A DNA stretch of 64,000 nt from Aricia agestis (taxonomy: Eukaryota > Arthropoda > Insecta > Lepidoptera > Lycaenidae): assembly GCF_905147365.1 (NCBI RefSeq), contig NC_056428.1:30224001-30288000 (forward strand), in the 5' to 3' direction. The notes beneath the pieces were generated by a model. That model was not told the DNA's origin, ran no database searches, and was given only the letters and a program-made list of their open reading frames with translations. The position numbers and the translations under genes are program-made. This document shows, piece by piece, positions 1 to 11,606 of the stretch (the first letter of the stretch is position 1; each line of letters opens with the position of its first letter).

Positions 1-210
1 AAATGATTCCTAGCTAAATCGATTTATCGATCGGGCGATAAATTGATCTAGCTGGGAATCATTTTTCGAAAATGTCATTTATAAAAATTAAAATGATTCC
101 TAGCTAGATGGATTTATCGATCGGGCGATAAATCGATCTAGTTAGGAATCATTTTTAGAAAATGTCATTTATATTCGTGTTTTATCGAATAGGTACTGAG
201 CATCGGTCGA
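1..210 (-). repeat. Two tandem 90-bp palindromic units
   Basis: Two units begin at 1 and 91 with aaatgattcctagct and each folds on itself around cgatcgggcgat into an imperfect hairpin. The sequence that follows (gtgttttatcgaata, 176-191) is the reverse complement of part of the repeat at 57475-57640, so this looks like a minus-strand copy of that family whose end has been duplicated. The left side may continue outside the window. Confidence 0.7.
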
Positions 211-269
211 ATAGCTAGTAATAAATTGAGTGTTTCAGTTTGAGTTCGAATAGCTAGTAATAAGTTCAA

Positions 270-480
270 AGTTTCAGTGCTGCAGGCTGCCTGCAGCACT
301 GAAAGACGAAATTTTTTATACACTTCACTTTTGTATGGGGAAACTCGTGACGCTCGGGCCCCATACAAAAGTGAAAAAAATTTTTGTCTTTCAGTGCTGC
401 AACTTTCACAGTGAACTCTCTACAAGGAACACGTACACACCCTAAAGTATTATCACTTATTTTTGTTACACACTGTATAC
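270..480. mobile_element. Partial foldback MITE, ggtgtaacaaaa family
   Basis: Arms reading cttttgtatggggaaactcgtg and the complementary cccatacaaaagtg flank a short centre, followed by tttcacagtgaactct and attttttgttacacactgta. The same arrangement recurs at 19559-19823 and three times at 45913-46678. The left terminal part is missing here. It is non-coding; short open frames across it are by-products of the foldback. Confidence 0.7.
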
Positions 481-499
481 AGTGTGTTAGTGTAAACAC

Positions 500-795
500 C
501 GTTATCCTTGAAACCATTAAATGAGCCCGTCAAAATGAACTTGTTGGTAATAGCGCAGAATAATTCCTATTATCAGAATTATATTCTTATGATTACTATA
601 TCTATCAATGTCCTTTCTGATGAGGCCGTTAATATGAGCCCAAACATGAAAACTCCACTTTGGATTTATACGAAGCTCGTCTCCTATAGAACCCAGATTG
701 GATATCCTATTGATTACCAGGTGATGCTGCAGCACCAGGTCAACTTACCATTAATATTATGTGTATACGTATATTGTATATTCACAAATGTCACG

Positions 796-835
<40 letters not shown>

Positions 836-1410
836 TAATATATCTTAATATATATATTTCTTGTGTGCGTGTGTATGTGACTGAACTCCTCCTAAACGAC
901 TGGACCAATTTTGATGAAATTTTTTGTGTGTGTTCGTGGAGATTCGAGAATGGTTTAGATTTACAGTTTGGTCTACTGGAAAATGTTTTTTCAATTAATT
1001 TCTTATTTATAAGGAGTTGTTGATTTTGGAATGTTTTACATTAGATCCGGCGGACGGCGCTATCATCGCATTCAATATTATTCTATTTCAATTTTAGTTT
1101 GTAGCCTGTGTTATTTATTTAATATTTTAATCAGCACATGAATTGAATAACAAAATTTTTTTCAAATTAATCGTAGCACCATCTGTCAGGACAAACTATA
1201 GTCTACAAGTTGCTAAGGGCATTTCATGAACCAGATAAATCCTGATTGTCCAGCCTGGTTTAAGATGATGAATTATAGCTAAGAACACTCTCGATCATGT
1301 CAGCTTTCAAACAAAAAAAAACTAGATCAATATCGGTCCACCCGTTTGGATGCTACGATGCCACAGATAGACAGACAGACAAGTCAAACTTATAACACCT
1401 TTCTTTTTGG
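500..1410 (+). repeat. Interspersed repeat with caggtgatgctgcagcac core
   Basis: Blocks here (atgagcccaaac, gaagctcg, caggtgatgctgcagcac, gaacactctcgatcatgtcagc, cagacagacag) recur in the same order at 21270-21935 and partly at 61270-61480 and 63140-63270. The family ends in a tetranucleotide run followed by cttataacacc. A (TA)n microsatellite lies at about 799-832. I see no intact reverse transcriptase or transposase; it is probably a degenerate non-autonomous copy. Confidence 0.6.
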
Positions 1411-1787
1411 TTTAATTGGCTTTAGGTTAATTAAACTAGGGAAACATAATATTATATAGGAAATAAAACTACTGGTTAATTAATGTCTTCAATTTTAATG
1501 AAAAAACTTGCAGTAAAATACATATTATATATACCTAATAATTATTATTATAATAATTATAAATTGATAATAAAATAGGGTATACCTACTTCGTTTCAAT
1601 TCATTTTCATTTAAATATTTAAAACTAAGCTCAGTTTATGCGACTATAGTAGTACTACATATTTAAATGTAACGTATTTAAATATAAACTGCACAATAAA
1701 AGAAAAAACGTCATAAGTCATAACAGTTCGTCAGGTTTACTATTTGTTTACGTTCAGATCAAAATGAATTGATACGAACTATGAAGC

Positions 1788-2170
1788 TTAGGTTGAGTTG
1801 CACCAGAGGCCAGGTTAAAGTTATGGTCAAAGTTATGGTTATAGTTAAGGCTAATTTAACTTTAACCATATCTTTGAATTTGAAACACAGAATTTGACAG
1901 AAGACGTTGCTGTTCCGACAAAGCTTTATAAGAACGTGGGCGGGGGCGCTGCTGGTAAAGGAGAACTGTCAAAATGGCGTTTTTGTATGATGACAGCGTT
2001 AGTTCCTTTTTTCGCCACGTGCATTTAAAGCCTTGGCGAGCTCTATGGTTATGGTTAAATATGGCGTCCATTTTTAACTTCAACCAAAGAGTTGACATTT
2101 TGCATTGTAGTTAAAGTTATAGTTAAGGTTACAGTTATAGTTAAAGTAAGTTGGTGCAACCCAACCTTAG
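1788..2170. mobile_element. MITE-like element, TIR TTAGGTTGNGTTGCACCA
   Basis: The left end ttaggttgagttgcacca pairs with the right end tggtgcaacccaacctta. Between them both arms are rich in gttaaagttatggtt-type repeats. An internal block (gttagttccttttttcgcc with gcatttaaagccttggcga) occurs in diverged form at 2468-2530 and 14680-14730. Non-coding, about 380 bp. Confidence 0.7.
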
Positions 2171-3260
2171 ACAATAAGTAATAACTAATAACATTGTAAA
2201 ACACTATTTATGCGAAAACTAAATTAAACATTAATTAATATTTATCACAGTACATAAACAACTTATAATTAACGATTTAAAATTATTTCTTTACAATTAA
2301 GTAATATGCTAATTACTATTTCGAAAGGGTTGAGAAAACTTATATCAAGAACTGCACAAAAATAAAAAAAATATGAATAAATTATATTGTTTCAAATACT
2401 GTGTTAAGTACGATTATATTTTGCATTCATAATATTATTATTGTGTGAAAACTATGAACATAACTGTAGAGCTCGACAAGGCTTTAAATGAACATTACGA
2501 AAAAAGGAACAACGCTGCCAAAAAGATGAGAAAAACGGATGAGAACTTGAAAAAACTGTATAGAATCTAATTTATAGAGAATTTATTAAGCTTTAATTTT
2601 ATCATAGAATATTTTTTGCTACAACGCATCGTTTTTTAGTTATTGGCGAAAAACAAAAAAATGAGACCTTTGTCGAGGGGGAAGGGGGGGGGCCTTCCCC
2701 CTCCGGCTCACCTCCTAGACGTCAGGACTTTTAGTATGTTTTATCCTTATGTACCCGGAATAAGTTCCTGCAGAAATTGCTTAGGTTTCGCATTCTACCA
2801 GCCGGTATTCGCATTTTATCTGGGGACCAACCTAAATTGCAGTTTTTATTATAGTAGCTAGGTACTAGGTAGTGGAAGTAAGTATAGTGCTTAAAATAAT
2901 AAATAAATAAAAAAAAAGACCTATGTCTACCAGAATCTCATGGCAAATTTGGATGGCAGATTTTCAAAAAATATCCTTAATCATGGGATTTTTTTTTTCA
3001 TATTTTGCATGTATCACACACAGAATCAGCCGCTATAAAAAAGTATCAAACGTTTTGCTCCAATTTTTCCAGTATTGGTAGCGTCAATTTTATTTTTCCA
3101 TTTTTTGCCATCACATTCTGGTAGACCTAAGTATATATAATACATTTAATAGATCGTGACGTAATTATTATAGGTAATAAGTATTGTAATTTGTACCAAT
3201 ACAACATATAGTTACTTAGTACTTACCTACTATAATCTACTTAATATCTCTATATGTATA
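2171..3260. other. AT-rich stretch, no gene seen
   Basis: Apart from the short diverged repeat block near 2468-2530 and a G-run/C-run hairpin at about 2678-2702 (ggggggggccttcccccc), I see no splice-bounded coding sequence and no clear element boundaries. Confidence 0.5.
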
Positions 3261-3795
3261 CGTGAGCCAAAAACTTTGTATCCCTTTTGACGAAAAATGG
3301 GGAAACGTAGGTGAATAAAATTTTGCACAATGATAGTTTATATGGCGAAGGAGTGCATCGATCTAATATTATTTTTAAATTATGCTTTTATCATACATTT
3401 TTTTAACAAATAAAACATTACACACACTACAACACACACACTAGGAAAAATGACAGATTTTTGAGTGACAACCTTATACATACGAATTATACTCTTTTAT
3501 TTATGGTTGAAGTCTGTTGACAACAAGGTGACAAATTGAAAATGGATTATAGTCTTTTTTTATTGAATCTTAGATACTATTAGACAATGCTTACACGGCC
3601 AGTCTGAGAATCAGCTGAGTCCCAGAGATATTTTTTTTTAATTCGTCCCGGTCGGTACAGGCAAAGGGAGAGTCCCAGAGACAAGAATTGAAAAAAATAT
3701 GATAACGTCAATATTTTTTTACAAAATATAGGTAGGTAGTAGTCCTAATGTCGTTGAAACTAAGGTCGAATTTCGGCTATTGGGCGATCTCTAGT
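3261..3795 (+). repeat. Interspersed repeat, inverted partner at 23.0-23.5 kb
   Basis: Runs from cgtgagccaaaaactttgta to gggcgatctctagtt. The reverse complement of nearly the whole block is present at 23050-23501, including the markers ttttgacgaaaaatgggg, ctaggaaaaatgacag and caacaaggtgacaaattg. This copy has a small internal duplication around gagtcccagaga (3616-3682). No coding capacity was recognised. Confidence 0.75.
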
Positions 3796-4017
3796 TAAGT
3801 ATTAAATTGTCATAATTTAAAGTTTATACGATAATGTTACAAAAAAAAATGAAGCACATCGTGCGGGGGCGCAAAACCATTTTTATGCGAGAGGAATTAT
3901 ACAAGTTTTTACAACCATCCTATATTTAATTCCACTTATTATTTCAGGAATTTCTTTTAATATTATAGTTAAAACATAAATCAATAAATTATAACAATAT
4001 TATTCTGTCTAAAAATA

Positions 4018-4668
4018 AAAACCAGCCAAGTGCGAGTTGGATTCGCCCATGAAGGGTTCCGCAGCAGTAATAAGGTTTATTTTAATGAAATTAAAAGGTT
4101 TTTGATTTATTTTTATATGTCAGTTGATTGAATGAAAATTAATTTAAGTTTTACTATTTATGACGTATAAAAAACTACTTGCTACATATCGTTCAAACCA
4201 ATTTTCGTTGGTAGTTTTTATAGTAATGTACATCATATATTATTTTTAGACTTATCATGCCCTTACTTTAGAAGTTAGAGGGGGGGGGGGGGACATTTTA
4301 CCACTTTGGGAGAGTCTCTCTCGGAAACTATTCAGGTTAGAAAAAAATGACATGAGAAACCTCAATATGATTTTTGAAGACCTATCCATAGATACCCCAC
4401 GCGTTTAGGTTAGATGAAAAAATTTTTTTTTGTTTCAGTTATACCTATGGGGAACCCTAAAATTTTTAATAATTTTTCCATTTTTGTATCCAAATCTTAA
4501 TTCGGTTTACAGACTACAATATCTACTTACCAATTTTCAATAGTATAGATCTTATAGTTTCGGAGGAAAGTGGCTGTGACATACGGACGGACAGACAGAC
4601 AGACAGACAGACATGACAAATCTAGAAGGGGTCCGTTTTTTGCCATTTGGCTACGGAACCCTAAAAAG
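4018..4668 (+). repeat. GCCAAGTGCGAGT...GGAACCCTAA interspersed repeat
   Basis: Begins accagccaagtgcgagttgg and ends ggctacggaaccctaaaa, with a (CAGA)n run at about 4590-4612. Related copies lie at 11211-11606, 13031-13396 (minus), 15056-15471, 17421-18112 (minus), 20885-21068 (minus, partial), 22103-22149 (minus, tip only) and 63618-63850 (minus). The G-run at 4280-4292 is internal. Non-coding, probably a non-autonomous element. Confidence 0.75.
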
Positions 4669-5320
4669 AAAAGAGTACAGTCAGATAAAAAATTAAAGAA
4701 GCGTGTCACGAAGCATCTACTTAATTAATATTCCTCAATATTTATCAAATTATAACACAATAGACAAAAGAACGGTGGGTTTCTATATAAATTATAATGC
4801 TACTCTAACTATATGAAGTTCGCTGAACCCTTAATAAATAGGTAAGTACATAAATAAGACGATAGTACAAAAAATATCATGGTGCGATTCAGAATTTTCT
4901 TTTAACATGTATTATATTTTATATTATATTTTTGAACGAATTATGAAATCACAACGTTATTCTTACTTTTATATTATAAAAGAAGGAATCTATCTGTACT
5001 ACCATAAATATTTAAAACCTTTCTTTTATTTTTTTATATCAAAAGACCTAAAGCACCCACTCTTGATAAGGCGTATAAAGTTAATAATTTTCCACAGCCA
5101 ACTTTTCAAAACTAGAAAGTCAAACTTAAAAATGTATTAACATAATATCAACAATTTAATCTCATTGTTTTGAAACTAGACGACCTATTTATTATATTTT
5201 AATAAAACATAACATTTGAGCAGAGTAATAATATTATATAGGCCTAGTATCGACGATAAGTATTTAGTACGGTATCTTAAATTCTTAACATACCAATAAA
5301 TTTATATGAAAATATGTAAT

Positions 5321-6021
5321 AATAGACTACTTGACCTATTTTTTTTCTTAATGCTAATCGCTTCTTAATCATCCATTTTCACCAAAAAAACTAATATTTT
5401 TATATTTTATACACTAGAAACCCATAAAAATCTTGATTGAGAAATATGCTTTATAAATGGCGCCGAAAACACTGTCTGCCATAGTGTGACGTCATACGTT
5501 TTGTATTTTAAACTCTCTTTAATGAACATTTTATGTGCTAAATGTACGAGTCTTCAAGTGCCCGAAAATTATAAAAGAATTAAATAAGAAATTAGAAATC
5601 ATTTGTAAAGTTGAAAATTTCTGGAAAAAGTTTTGGCCATTTCATTTCCTGTCTACAATAAATGCAGATAACATATAAAATTGATGTTTTATTTGAATTA
5701 TTCAAGAAAATATATTTTACAAATCTTTTTAGGCTTATTCTTATTATTTATGTGCAAATAAACTTACATATAACAAGCGCGATAAAAAAAAAGATATTAA
5801 TTACGAGTATGATGACGTCACATCCAAATCGGAAGTACCGCAAAAGCGTTTTCGTCAGTACAAATCATATTTCCATAAAATTATATTTTCAAATCGACTT
5901 TATATTTTATCAATCATAAGTTTTTGTTTGATGATAAGGGTGAAACACGGTTTCCTAGGCCAAGTTCTACTAGAAATATGCATTTGTTCAATGAAATTGA
6001 ATATAGGTCAAGTAGCCTATT
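5321..6021. mobile_element. 701-bp TIR element, AATAGRCTACTTGACCTAT
   Basis: Terminal inverted repeats of 19 bp (aatagactacttgacctat at 5321-5339 and its complement at 6003-6021) differ at one position. Sub-terminal tgacgtcat/gatgacgtcac blocks add to the symmetry. The short open frames inside are low-complexity and match no protein I know. Interpreted as a non-autonomous DNA transposon. Confidence 0.75.
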
Positions 6022-6200
6022 TTAATACTAGTGTAAGTATTAAGTAGGTATATTTCAAGATGAAATAGGTAATGGTGGTTGCAACCTGCAGCACACACGC
6101 ATTGGGGTTTGGATAAATATAACAAAAACAAGTTTTTTATAATATTATTAATATCTTTGGTTCCTATTTTTGAGATAATAGTAACCTACTAAGAGTGTGT

Positions 6201-6650
6201 TAAGGGGGCGACTAACCCTAAAGTGTCGATTTTATAATTCATTTTTATAGTTGAAAATAAGCCCCAAATTGTTTCATTTTCTAAAATTAGATACTACATT
6301 ATATTTCCTTTTTTTTACTACATTATATTCGATCTGAGCAAAAACACGATATCTTAACATTTTCTCGATAGAAAAAAATCATTAAGATGCATCTAATTTT
6401 CACGAATTTTTCATTTATTGCCGTAACCGTGCATTGAACTAAGTTAATATTTTAACACATTGTATAAAATTCTTTTATTGAGAGATCGACCTAGCGAATT
6501 TTTAAAATGTTGTATCTTTATCGAGTTATTGAGAAAAAACTAATTTGGCGATGAATCCGCGTCGTTCTTTTTCACCCGGCATATGAAATACGGGCGTGAG
6601 TGTGAAGAGAGAAGGACGATGTTTGGTTTTTGGGGTTAGTCGCCCTCTTA
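6201..6650. mobile_element. 450-bp TIR element flanked by TTAA, GGGCGACTAAC ends
   Basis: The ends read ttaagggggcgactaaccc and gggttagtcgccctcttaa. A TTAA on both sides suggests a piggyBac-type target, though no transposase is present. A related sequence, with the blocks ttcacactcacgcccgt, gacgacgcggattc and gaaacaattcggggcttatttt, lies in inverse orientation at 32670-33180. Confidence 0.7.
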
Positions 6651-7564
6651 ATGATATTACATATTATATAGTATTAACCATGTTCTACAAGTAGGAAAAT
6701 CCAAAAGTCAAATTTAATGAGATGGATACGAAACAAACTAAAAATAAATCAAACGCTTAGCAACAACAACAAATTTACTTTAGAGAGCTTTAAAATATAA
6801 GCTTACTCTGTAATATTTTTATTTACATAATACTAAGTATACAAAAAATAATAGTACAAGCGAAAGCTGTCATAATACACAAAACGCATAAAAAAACAAA
6901 ATCAACGCAATTGACAATATTATTTAAGTACACAAGACACATCGCATTGCAAAAAATAAACAATAGTAATTATTAAGTAGGGTAAAACGACTAGTGATTG
7001 GACAGTACCTGTCATTGGACAAAGCACAAAAACACAATATTGCTTTAAAAACTGCCTGTTTTTAAAGTAATAGAACGCCTGATTTAAAAGAAAAAGAGGT
7101 AGTTTTTAAAGCAACCTTATAGTACGATCAAATTAATAAAATCAGCGGAAATATTTCGTGTAGTTTTGAAAATCGCTACAGTTATTCCTTGTGATATCCA
7201 GATGAACATGTCAAAAGTCCTCAAGGGTGGGGGGTGAGCTAAGAGTGTAGGGGGGGGTCAAAGGACCCTTTTTTTAGGTTTTTGCTCATAAGTAAAAAAC
7301 CTGCACAAATAGCATTACGGTTACTTCTAGGAAAATTTTCTACATAAAATTTCCTCTAAATTATGTCCTATAAATTTTTTTGTACGGTCGATACTTTAGG
7401 AACTACAGGGGGGGTCAAATTCCTCAAAAGTGCGAATCTCGAAAATAACACGCATCGAACGTCCGAGACTAAGAAAACAACTTATTCTGATTCAAATACC
7501 TGCTATTCACAGATAATTATTATTTGTCCTAGCTGCTATTATTACAAAACGTTAGACTAGTCAC

Positions 7565-8065
7565 CATGGAATTAGGAAGTACTATACAGCTGGAAGGCTT
7601 ACTTCATCATTTTGAAATATTAAAATGAACCTTACTTCCATGTGCTAAAGTATTATTTTTATTAACTAATATCTCCTTATAGTAGCGAGCACGAGCGAGA
7701 AATCGATTTTCTTGGTTTGTCCCTTTCGCACAATTGCCATGTAAAATATACGATAATACATTGGTAGTAAATTGAAAAAAGCATTTTTCGTAGAAAACGA
7801 TAAAATAAGGCATAAATATTATATAAACGACATGTTTTAATACTGCGCTTTCCTGCTTCAGTTTAATATTATTTAATTTCAATAATTGTTACTAAACTGA
7901 GCTTCTCAGTTGTGCGATTTTCTTTTAAAATGTCTTAAGATTTACACATAGGCAAGAAGCTACACTAGTTTGAAAGGGACAGACCAAGATTAATGACCTC
8001 TCGCTCGTCACATGCTTAATGCACAGTAAGCTTTCCAGCTGTACGAAGTTCTTACTAATTCCATG
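7565..8065. mobile_element. 501-bp nested TIR element with 8-bp TSD ctagtcac
   Basis: A perfect 8-bp direct repeat ctagtcac flanks it at 7557-7564 and 8066-8073. The ends catggaattag and ctaattccatg are inverted, and symmetry continues inward through cagctggaa-gcttac and tggtytgtccctttc for roughly 150-180 bp. The 8-bp duplication fits hAT-like elements, or other superfamilies with 8-bp duplications. It has no transposase. It interrupts the CXC transposon and its right end provides the ATG at 8063. Confidence 0.85.
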
Positions 8066-8782
8066 CTAGTCACTCTTTCCACACGTTTTGTATGTGTGCC
8101 TAATATCGAAGAGCTACGAGCGATAAGGACGACGCTATACGTAAGCAGTGCAAATGCTTCTCTTTCCTTTCTTACCTGGCGCGACACAACTTCAGCTATT
8201 TACAGGAAAGGCAAAGTGTCAGTTGTTAAGCTATTTGATCAAAAACCAAAAATCAAGGATATTGCCGCCATCTTCTACAATCCAACATCAACATCTGAAG
8301 AAATAGCAGAGTCAGGAGAAAGGATGTTTTTGACGATGTATCGTGCAGCCACTGATCAGCTTGATCTTAACAGACATCGATACTCAGTTTTTGTCAAATC
8401 CAGCACCAAATCCAAACCAGATCTTTCCTCTCTCCCACCTACAAAAGGATCAGCAAAATTTCACTCATTCCGAGTGTTCCACCAAGTACAAGAGTGGTTA
8501 GGTAACGCACTGCCTCCTGAAATGTGGGGATGGAAGCGAGGAGCTGATGGAAACCTCGAGCCTGTTACCACTCATGATCCTCCAGCTCCTGACACCGTGC
8601 TGAAGTCAATATTTTGTCGCTGCAAAAGTGATTGCACTGGTAATTGTGGATGCCGAAAAGCTGGTATCACGTGCAGTCTAGTATGCAACGGCTGCTTGGG
8701 TTCGTGTACAAATGGCGTACCTGTAGATTTGGTAGATATAGAAGGTGAAGATGATGATGATGTAGTAGAAGAAAATTATTGA
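8063..8782 (+). pseudogene. CXC-domain (tesmin/TSO1-like) transposon protein, C-terminal remnant
   Basis: An open frame of 239 codons; its first codon belongs to the end of a nested element, so the true N-terminus is lost. The C-terminus (about residues 184-213) is a cysteine cluster, CRCKSDCTGNCGCRKAG followed by CSLVCNGC, spaced like tesmin/TSO1 CXC zinc-binding motifs. Upstream are LSSLPPTKGSAKFHSFRV and EWLGNALPPEMWGWK, which I recognise from a multi-copy invertebrate family. In that family, from memory, the block here read as LTWRDTTSA is usually TGCDTTSA; GC has become WR, a sign of decay. That GCD may be a FEN/PIN-nuclease-like acidic site (inference). A DEDDDD-like acidic tail ends the protein. 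The frame lies between long TIRs, so it is probably transposon-encoded rather than a host gene. Confidence 0.65.
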
Positions 8783-9488
8783 TTTAATTAAGACTGTCTA
8801 ATTATTATTTTCTAGTTTTGAATACATTTTGAAAACATACCAATTTTATTTTATTTATAAAACCGTCTCATTTTTTATACCTATATAAAGTTGAACACTC
8901 TGTAACTTCTAAAGTGTCGACCATACAAAAAAAATTATAGGATCAAATTTAAAGGAAATTTTATGTAGAATGTTTTCCTAGAAGTAACCGTTACGCTATT
9001 TGTGCAGGTTTTAGACTTATGAGCTAAAATCTAAAAAAAGGGTCCTTTGACCCCCCCCTACACCTTTAGCTCACCCCCCACCCTTGGGGATTTTCGATAT
9101 GTTTATCTGGATATCTCAAGGAATAACTGTAGCGATTTTCAAAACTACACGAATTATTTCCGCTGATCGTCCATTTTCGGCTTAATTTTCTTAGGCTATT
9201 AATAAATATTGTGTTTTTGTGCTCTATCCAAAGACTAATACTCTCCAATCACTAGTTATGTTCACCCCAATTATATTTTTCTCAATTCGCAACAATGACA
9301 AAAATGCTTGCACATTCGCATTTTTTTCTGAATTGCAATGGGATATGTCTTACCCACTGTGCAATGCGCACTCCACCGTAGAAGGGAATATGCCTCGATA
9401 GCCCTGAATTAGAAAATAAATAATATTACGAATTGGAAAAACCAATTCTAGGATAGATTTAAAACTAAAGATGCTAAATCTCGTGTAT

Positions 9489-10150
9489 TTAAATTTCAGC
9501 AGGTTGTGGTCGTCGCGTGTGAGTCCGCATATGCCGCGTGATCATATCTCGGCGACAAGCAGCGTAAGGGCAAGATGGGCAGCGATATGGTTTTTCACCT
9601 GTATGAGTCCTCTGATGAGTGGCTAAATGATCCGAACGAGAGAATACTTGACCACACGCTGAACAGGAGTACGGTTTAACACCGCTGTGCAAGCGAGCGT
9701 GGCGGGTCAACATGTCTGAGCGAGCGAAACGACGACGGCATACTTCGCATTCGTATGGTCTGGTCGCTTCAGGTGCTCTATCTCTATGTCTAGACGCGAC
9801 ATGCTTGGCTAAACGATCATGGACCGTGAAAGTCTGACCACAAGTCTCACACATGAACCCCGGCTGCTCGGTCACAGGTTTCAGAGTTTCCGATTTAGTG
9901 GAAAGGTCGAGAGGCCTGTCCTCCGACTGTTTGTTGTCGTAACAAGAAGAGTCTAACATCAGCCACTGTGGTAATGGGTAATGGTTATTGTTTCGTATCT
10001 GGACAGCCAGTTTATCAAGTAGCTGCGACAGCCGTCGTCGCTTGCGCATGTATTTCTGATTGTAAGTTATTGAAGCTGTTTCTGCCATACTACCCGCGAA
10101 ACCACTGCTTCCTTCTCCGAGCCCTGTAGGCACCAAACTTCCATGCCAGC
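9489..10150 (-). CDS. klu: klumpfuss-like zinc-finger repressor, terminal coding exon
   Basis: The acceptor cttttcag ends at 10151 and the stop taa is at 9489-9491, giving 662 bp. Joined to the exon at 18617-18668 the protein is 237 residues. In that numbering there is a basic patch KYMRKRRR (50-57), PLDLS (97-101), which fits the PxDLS site for the corepressor CtBP, and four C2H2 fingers at 118-139, 152-172, 180-200 and 208-228. Finger helices carry VHDRLAK, RSDMLTR, RSDHLAT and RRDMITR; fingers 2-3 resemble the EGR/WT1 class. The CPYAACRRDMITRHMRTH finger is, as I recall it, characteristic of Drosophila Klumpfuss, a nuclear repressor in neural and bristle lineages. This version is much shorter than the fly protein, so further exons or isoforms are possible. 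An EGR-like relative is the main alternative. Confidence 0.8.
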
Positions 10151-11210
10151 CTGAAAAGAAAATAGAGACAAAATAAATAAAACTCACATTGATTAGTCAA
10201 TTACTTATCAAGAAATGAAATGAAAAAAGAATGAATCACTAACTTAGAGTTAAAATTGCACATAAAAATATTTATTGCTTTCACAAATCCATGCTGCTGT
10301 ATTTGTTTGATAACAGTATATAAATAAGTCTATGGTTTGATACGTATAACCACTTCACAGACAATGACAGCAACATTCAGCAGAGAAAGCGTGTTATTTT
10401 AATTATTGAAGGGGTTTAAGAGTAAAATTTTTACTACACGCAAATATAAGATTCCAATGAGCATCGTACTGTTAGCTGAGCGCTGTTCCTTTCATTTAAA
10501 GTTGTACCTTTAGATACATAACATGTAAACCGCCTACTAAATAATGCAGAGTTCCAATACACTAACGTCAAAAGTGCAATAAAAAATTTAGAATTAAGTA
10601 CTAGAACGCGAAAGGATCGATATAGTAGGTGTTGTTCTTTTGTGCTTGTAACTTCCTTAGACTCCTGCAGCCTGCAGGAACTAAGAGCAGGTGTTTTGAA
10701 TTTTTTTACTAAGTAGAATGGCAGAACCTAATTTATACCGATAGTGTAAAAAAAATTGCGCATCTGTCAGCTAACTGTGACGGGCGACCCTTATCCTAAG
10801 CCTCTCATTGGTAGCATATAAAGTTTTTTGAACCAATCGCATGTCTTTAAACTCACACAAAAGATATCCCCTTGGATTTGAGAGCGTGGTTTTTCTTTAC
10901 TGGTCTAAATTTCTTTACGATAATAAATGTTGTATATATATATGACACAGAAAAGGGCGTTACAAATCGCAGTCAATACGGTTTGTCAATTATTATGGTG
11001 ATCCTTTTTTATAAAAGTGAAATATTTACATTCGTTTGCTGAATTATTGTATGTAAGAATAAAATATGTACAGTATTTTTAAATTTATGATGATAATATT
11101 ATATAGGTACGTTTTATACAATATTTTTTATTAAATAAAATCTAGTTTGACATAGTTATAAACACTTTTTATGATCATTGATCAAACTTTTTGAATAATA
11201 GGAATAATAA
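10151..11210. other. klu intron, 3' part, mostly unique
   Basis: AT-rich intronic DNA on the klu strand. There are small foldbacks such as ctcctgcagcctgcaggaa (10663-10681) but no further splice-bounded open frame that I can defend. Confidence 0.5.
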
Positions 11211-11606
11211 TCGGCCAAGTGCGAGTGCGCAGAAAGGGTTCCGTACCTTATCCTACCGTGAGAGAGCGAAAGTTGGAAAAAAGGGTTATTTGTATGGGAA
11301 ATATTAATTTAATTTTAATTTTATTAATAATTATTAAAATTCAAATATATTTAAGGATTTTCTTAGTATTTCATGCGCATACCTTTAGTCATTATTAATT
11401 ACGAGCAAAAAAGGCCAAAAAAGGTTTCTTGTATGGGCCCCCCTTAAATAGTTATTTTATTTTGTTTTTAGTATTTTTTGTTATAGCGGCAACAGAAATA
11501 CACAGTCTGTGAAATTTTCCGAACCCTGGAGACAGACAGACAGACGGACAGACATCGAAGTTTCAGTAATAAGTCCCGTTTTTACCCTTTGGGTACGGAA
11601 CCCTAA
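11211..11606 (+). repeat. GCCAAGTGCGAGT...GGAACCCTAA repeat, shorter copy
   Basis: From tcggccaagtgcgagtgcgc to ttgggtacggaaccctaa with gacagacagacagacgg inside. The end variant (gtcccgtttttaccctttgggtac) is shared with the copies at 15056-15471, 20885-21068 and 63618-63850, marking a subfamily distinct from the one ending tttgccatttggctac. Confidence 0.7.

Larger units (their letters stand above)
6979..9268. mobile_element. 2.3-kb DNA transposon remnant with long TIRs carrying a CXC protein
   Basis: Left arm about 6979-7410 and right arm about 8900-9268 are inverted copies. Shared blocks from outside in are actagtgattgga, gcacaaaaacacaatatt, cagcggaaat, cgtgtagttttgaaaatcgc, tacagttattcctt, aagggtggggggtgagct, ggtcaaaggacccttttt, ggttacttctaggaaaa and tacataaaatttcct. 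The left arm holds an extra palindromic block (gctttaaaaact ... agtttttaaagc). Inside lie the CXC reading frame and a nested 501-bp element. The target duplication is unclear. The long TIRs and the shared ends with 15804-16102 support a cut-and-paste element; its superfamily is not established. Confidence 0.75.

Noticed and set aside
508..1023. 171-codon plus-strand frame
   Set aside because: Contains the (TA)n microsatellite read as Tyr-Ile repeats and lies in an interspersed repeat also present at 21.3 kb without the frame.
7363..7560. Upstream continuation of the CXC protein
   Set aside because: Removing the nested element does not give an open frame: an in-frame tag lies just upstream, and most of this stretch before 7410 belongs to the inverted-repeat arm.
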